Assembly: GCA_021775385.1 (NCBI GenBank)
Contig: JAJFHW010000211.1
Span: 1 to 7,309, forward strand
DNA from: Hyphomicrobiales bacterium
GTDB lineage: Bacteria > Pseudomonadota > Alphaproteobacteria > Rhizobiales > HXMU1428-3
Direction: 5' to 3'
Length of the DNA: 7,309 bases
Position numbers and translations under genes: made by a program. Of the stretch, positions 4,775-7,309 are shown piece after piece. How positions within the stretch are numbered: the first letter of the stretch is position 1; every line of letters starts with the position of its first letter. A model generated the notes under the pieces. That model worked only from the letters and a program-made list of their open reading frames with translations, did no database searches and had not been told where the DNA came from.

Positions 4775-5926
4775 GGCTCCTACAAGCACACCGCCAGAGA
4801 CGGGTAGCGATACACCTGTTGTATGAGGAAAGCTAATAGGAAGATCCGCAAGATGACGAACAGCTAAAAACCCAAAAGCTTCCGCTTCCATAGCGTCACT
4901 CTGCCATCCAAGATTTTCAGCAACTGTTAAATCTTGGGAAATAGCACGAGATAAACACCCCATCAATTCAGGGTTGCAAGCTCCGCCACCAACTACAATC
5001 CAATTGTTTGGCAAAACATCCATATATGAGCGCGACAATGCAATTGTTTGGGCTGTGATTTCAGTCAATGTCGCGGCACCATCTTCCAAAGACATATGCT
5101 GCATATGAGAAACTGTAAATTGATCCCGATCAAGAGATTTAGGAGGATTAATTTTAAAGTAATCTTCATTCAAAAACCGCTGAACAATGCCCTCATCAAC
5201 AACCCCTTTCGTCGCGTATCGCCCTCCTTCGTCCATTAACTCGCCGGTATGAGCCTCAACCCAATCATTAACCAACGCATTACCTGGCCCAGTATCAAAG
5301 GCCAACATATTGAGAGAGTCTTTCTGGCCATCTAAATCGCCATCAATACTAGCCCCAATATAAGTAACATTGGCAACACCGCCTATATTCACAACAGCCA
5401 CAGGTAAATTCAATTTGTTCTCTTTAACCAAAGAATGAACCAAGGCATGATGATAAACGGGAACCATCGGTGCCCCCTGCCCACCAAATGCCATGTCTTT
5501 TGAACGAAAATCATAAACAACAGGGATCAAAAGCTCTGCGGCAAGCTTTTCTCCATCCCCAACCTGCAAAGTAACCCCTTCATCAGGGTCATGAAAAAGT
5601 GTTTGCCCATGAAATCCAATAATATCAATATCTTCAGCCGTTTTACCTGCCTTTTTAAGTAATGCCTCAACTGCAAAACGATGCTTTTCCCGAATTAAAG
5701 CTTCAACTGAAATTGCAATTTCCTGGCGCTGCTGCTCATTCTCAGCGGAGGCAATTTGGCGCATAGTGCTTTTAAGTAAATCCTGTTCAGAAACGTCATA
5801 AGGCACAAAACAATAAGGGCCCTTAGAAACAATAGTTTCACCATCTGTTTCTATCAAAGCAGCATCAACCCCATCACAAGATGTCCCACTCATCAAACCA
5901 ATTGCAACTTTAGGAACTAATTTCAT
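4766..5926 (-). CDS. anmK: Anhydro-N-acetylmuramic acid kinase
   Basis: AnmK phosphorylates and hydrolyses 1,6-anhydro-MurNAc, released in peptidoglycan turnover, to MurNAc-6-phosphate with ATP, so the cell can reuse wall sugar in the cytosol. The 386 residues match the family length. Motifs in order: GLMSGTSCDGVDAAL (10-24, phosphate loop), GFHGQTLFH (104-112), VYDFRSKDMAFGGQGAPMVPVYH (137-159), NIGGVANVTYI (180-190), FDTGPGN with the catalytic Asp 211, KSLDRDQF (263-270), VVGGGACN (311-318, nucleotide site) and SDAMEAEAFGFLAVR (343-357). All key motifs are intact. The ATG at 5926 has a GAGGGGGG ribosome-binding site six bases upstream. The C-terminal LV and TAG stop come from the AAACT repeat. 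It is divergent from tyrS, an arrangement I recall as common in Rhizobiales. A duplicated start region lies just upstream. Confidence 0.96.
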   Translation of the reverse strand: MKLVPKVAIGLMSGTSCDGVDAALIETDGETIVSKGPYCFVPYDVSEQDLLKSTMRQIASAENEQQRQEIAISVEALIREKHRFAVEALLKKAGKTAEDIDIIGFHGQTLFHDPDEGVTLQVGDGEKLAAELLIPVVYDFRSKDMAFGGQGAPMVPVYHHALVHSLVKENKLNLPVAVVNIGGVANVTYIGASIDGDLDGQKDSLNMLAFDTGPGNALVNDWVEAHTGELMDEGGRYATKGVVDEGIVQRFLNEDYFKINPPKSLDRDQFTVSHMQHMSLEDGAATLTEITAQTIALSRSYMDVLPNNWIVVGGGACNPELMGCLSRAISQDLTVAENLGWQSDAMEAEAFGFLAVRHLADLPISFPHTTGVSLPVSGGVLVGALV

Positions 5927-5959
5927 GTCTTACCCCCCTCAATTTTCATGACTTACCCC
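5921..5959 (-). repeat. Duplicated ribosome-binding site and start codon of anmK
   Basis: Leftward GGGGTAAGTCATGAAA (5959-5944) and GGGGTAAGACATGAAA (5936-5921) differ at one base of 16 and are offset by 23 bases. Each copy has a G-run, the same six-base spacer and an ATG followed by AAA. The second copy is the true anmK start. The pattern fits a small tandem duplication of the translation start. Confidence 0.85.
5923..5949 (-). CDS. Candidate eight-residue leader peptide overlapping the anmK start
   Basis: The upstream ATG of the duplicated start region opens a frame MKIEGGKT, whose TGA stop overlaps the anmK ATG (ATGA). It has its own G-run ribosome-binding site at the same six-base spacing as anmK. 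If translated, ribosomes finishing the leader could restart at anmK, coupling the two. It may instead be a harmless by-product of the duplication, and the peptide has no recognisable sequence. Confidence 0.35.
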   Translation of the reverse strand: MKIEGGKT

Positions 5960-6074
5960 ATTGACAAAGGTGTGATAATTTCCCAAGCAACCTATAAATA
6001 AATTTACTAGGACCTAGACCCAATTTAATCGACATAAATAAAACTCAAACCAAAAATGTAAAGCCGTAAGCATC

Positions 6075-7309
6075 ATGCCAAAATACCAATCAGACTTTTT
6101 AAACATTCTATCAAGCCGCGGCTTTATACACCAGTGTTCAGATGAAACAGCCCTAGATAAAAAACTATCCGAAGGCCCAATCACAGCATATATCGGCTTT
6201 GATTGCACAGCAAAAAGTCTACATGTTGGTAGTCTATTGCCGATCATGATGCTTTACTGGCTCCAGCAAACAGGCTCCAAACCTGTTGTCCTCATGGGAG
6301 GAGGCACCACTCAAATCGGTGACCCTTCAGGCAAAGATGCGGCACGCCAACTACTAACATTAGACATCATAGAGGATAATAAATCGGGCATTCGCCAAGT
6401 ATTTGACCAATTTCTCACCTTTGGCGAGGGTAAAAATGATGCGATAATGACAGATAATGCGAACTGGTTGATGAACATAAACTATGTCAACTTCCTAAGA
6501 GACGTTGGCCGACATTTCTCCATCAATAGAATGCTCAGTTTTGACAGCGTAAAACTTCGCCTAGAACGTGAACAACCTTTATCATTCCTTGAATTTAACT
6601 ACATGATTTTCCAAGCCTATGATTTTGCCGAACTTTATAAAGAAGAAAACTGCATCCTTCAAATGGGTGGCTCTGACCAATGGGGAAATATCGTCAATGG
6701 AATTGATTTAGGTCGCCGTTTGCACAGCGCTGAGTTATATGGCCTCACTGCTCCGCTACTCACCACCTCAAGTGGAGCAAAAATGGGTAAAACTGCGGAC
6801 GGGGCCGTTTGGTTAAACTCCGACATGCTTTCCCCTTATGATTATTGGCAATATTGGCGCAATACTGAAGACGCAGATGTTGGTCGTTTTTTAAAATTAT
6901 TCACGATCCTGCCACTAGACAAAATCGAAAAACTTGAAAGTCTTCAAGGCGCGGAAATTAACGAGGCTAAAAAAATCTTGGCATTTGAAGCAACAAAACT
7001 GCTCCATGGTGAAGAAGAAGCACAAAAAGCCGCCGAAACAGCTAAAACAACATTTGAAAAAGGTCAATTAAGCGAAGACCTACCACAAATCGAAATAACT
7101 ACAAAAGAAGCAGAAGAAGGCCTTCCCATTTTAAATGCCATTACAAAAGCTGGCCTCGCCGGATCAAACGGTGAAGCCAGACGACACATCAAAGGTAATG
7201 CCATTAAATTAAATGATGAAAAAATCAGTGACGATAAGTTTAAAATCACGCAGAGTGATTTTAATGAAAGCGGAAGTGCAAAGCTCTCATTCGGTAAAAA
7301 ACGACATAT
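6075..7309 (+). CDS. tyrS: Tyrosyl-tRNA synthetase (3' end just beyond the window)
   Basis: TyrRS activates tyrosine with ATP and loads it onto tRNA-Tyr; it is an essential cytosolic homodimer. The 411 complete codons run to the window edge without a stop. Bacterial TyrRS of this type has about 415-420 residues and commonly ends soon after GKKxH, so only a few codons are probably missing. The class I Rossmann domain shows [19 protein letters not shown], with the HIGH-like HVGS at 50-53, then GDPSGK (82-87), YDFAELY (182-188), [18 protein letters not shown] (198-215) and the KMSKS-like KMGKT (236-240). The C-terminal S4 RNA-binding domain (about 350-405) includes [22 protein letters not shown]. 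The ATG fits the family N-terminus; only a weak TAAG precedes it. The 125 bases between the duplicated anmK start and tyrS contain a TTGACA (5961) without a properly spaced -10, TATAAA (5993), and an 11-base palindrome CTAGGACCTAG (6007-6017). Confidence 0.96.
   Translation, partial: MPKYQSDFLNILSSRGFIHQCSDETALDKKLSEGPITAYIGFDCTAKSLHVGSLLPIMMLYWLQQTGSKPVVLMGGGTTQIGDPSGKDAARQLLTLDIIEDNKSGIRQVFDQFLTFGEGKNDAIMTDNANWLMNINYVNFLRDVGRHFSINRMLSFDSVKLRLEREQPLSFLEFNYMIFQAYDFAELYKEENCILQMGGSDQWGNIVNGIDLGRRLHSAELYGLTAPLLTTSSGAKMGKTADGAVWLNSDMLSPYDYWQYWRNTEDADVGRFLKLFTILPLDKIEKLESLQGAEINEAKKILAFEATKLLHGEEEAQKAAETAKTTFEKGQLSEDLPQIEITTKEAEEGLPILNAITKAGLAGSNGEARRHIKGNAIKLNDEKISDDKFKITQSDFNESGSAKLSFGKKRH

Noticed and set aside
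5961..5966. Perfect TTGACA as a tyrS -35 box
   Set aside because: No -10 at 16-18 bases; GATAAT follows after 7 bases and TATAAA after 26, so it does not form a normal promoter.

Overview
The window looks like core chromosome of an AT-rich alphaproteobacterium, most likely of the Hyphomicrobiales (Rhizobiales). Four things point there: the order iscR, cysteine desulfurase, sufB read as one leftward unit; a candidate Irr-type iron box next to a candidate IscR box; a MucR/Ros-type N-terminal domain; and the divergent pair anmK / tyrS. I assigned this from protein similarity and gene order recalled from memory, not from a search.

Layout. 1-365 (minus) is the N-terminal third of SufB, cut by the window edge. 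366-560 is a gap with a terminator-like hairpin. 561-1766 (minus) is an IscS/NifS-type cysteine desulfurase, and 1766-2287 (minus) is the Fe-S regulator IscR, overlapping it by one base. 2288-2614 is the control region. It holds a leftward promoter buried in an IscR type-1 site and, just downstream, an Irr-like inverted repeat; a rightward -10 box faces the next gene. 2615-3286 (plus) is a small alpha/beta hydrolase with an intact catalytic triad. 3287-4765 is the most unusual part. It carries a helix-turn-helix / S24-peptidase-like regulator whose catalytic serine is replaced by glycine, a 333-base AT-rich gene-poor stretch with short repeats, and a 91-residue protein that matches the MucR N-terminal domain but has lost its zinc finger. 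4733-4774 is a pentanucleotide tandem repeat that supplies the end of the next gene. 4766-5926 (minus) is AnmK, whose ribosome-binding site and start codon are duplicated 23 bases upstream. 6075-7309 (plus) is tyrosyl-tRNA synthetase, a few codons short of its end at the window edge.

How the genes work together. The leftward genes build Fe-S clusters: the desulfurase supplies sulfur, SufB is part of the scaffold (SufC and SufD are expected beyond the left edge), and IscR adjusts transcription to cluster supply, probably with Irr reporting iron/heme status. AnmK recycles a cell-wall sugar and TyrS charges tRNA-Tyr; both are housekeeping genes. The two odd regulators between the hydrolase and anmK look like accessory genes in a core neighbourhood. 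I see no rRNA, tRNA, CRISPR array, transposase or integrase.
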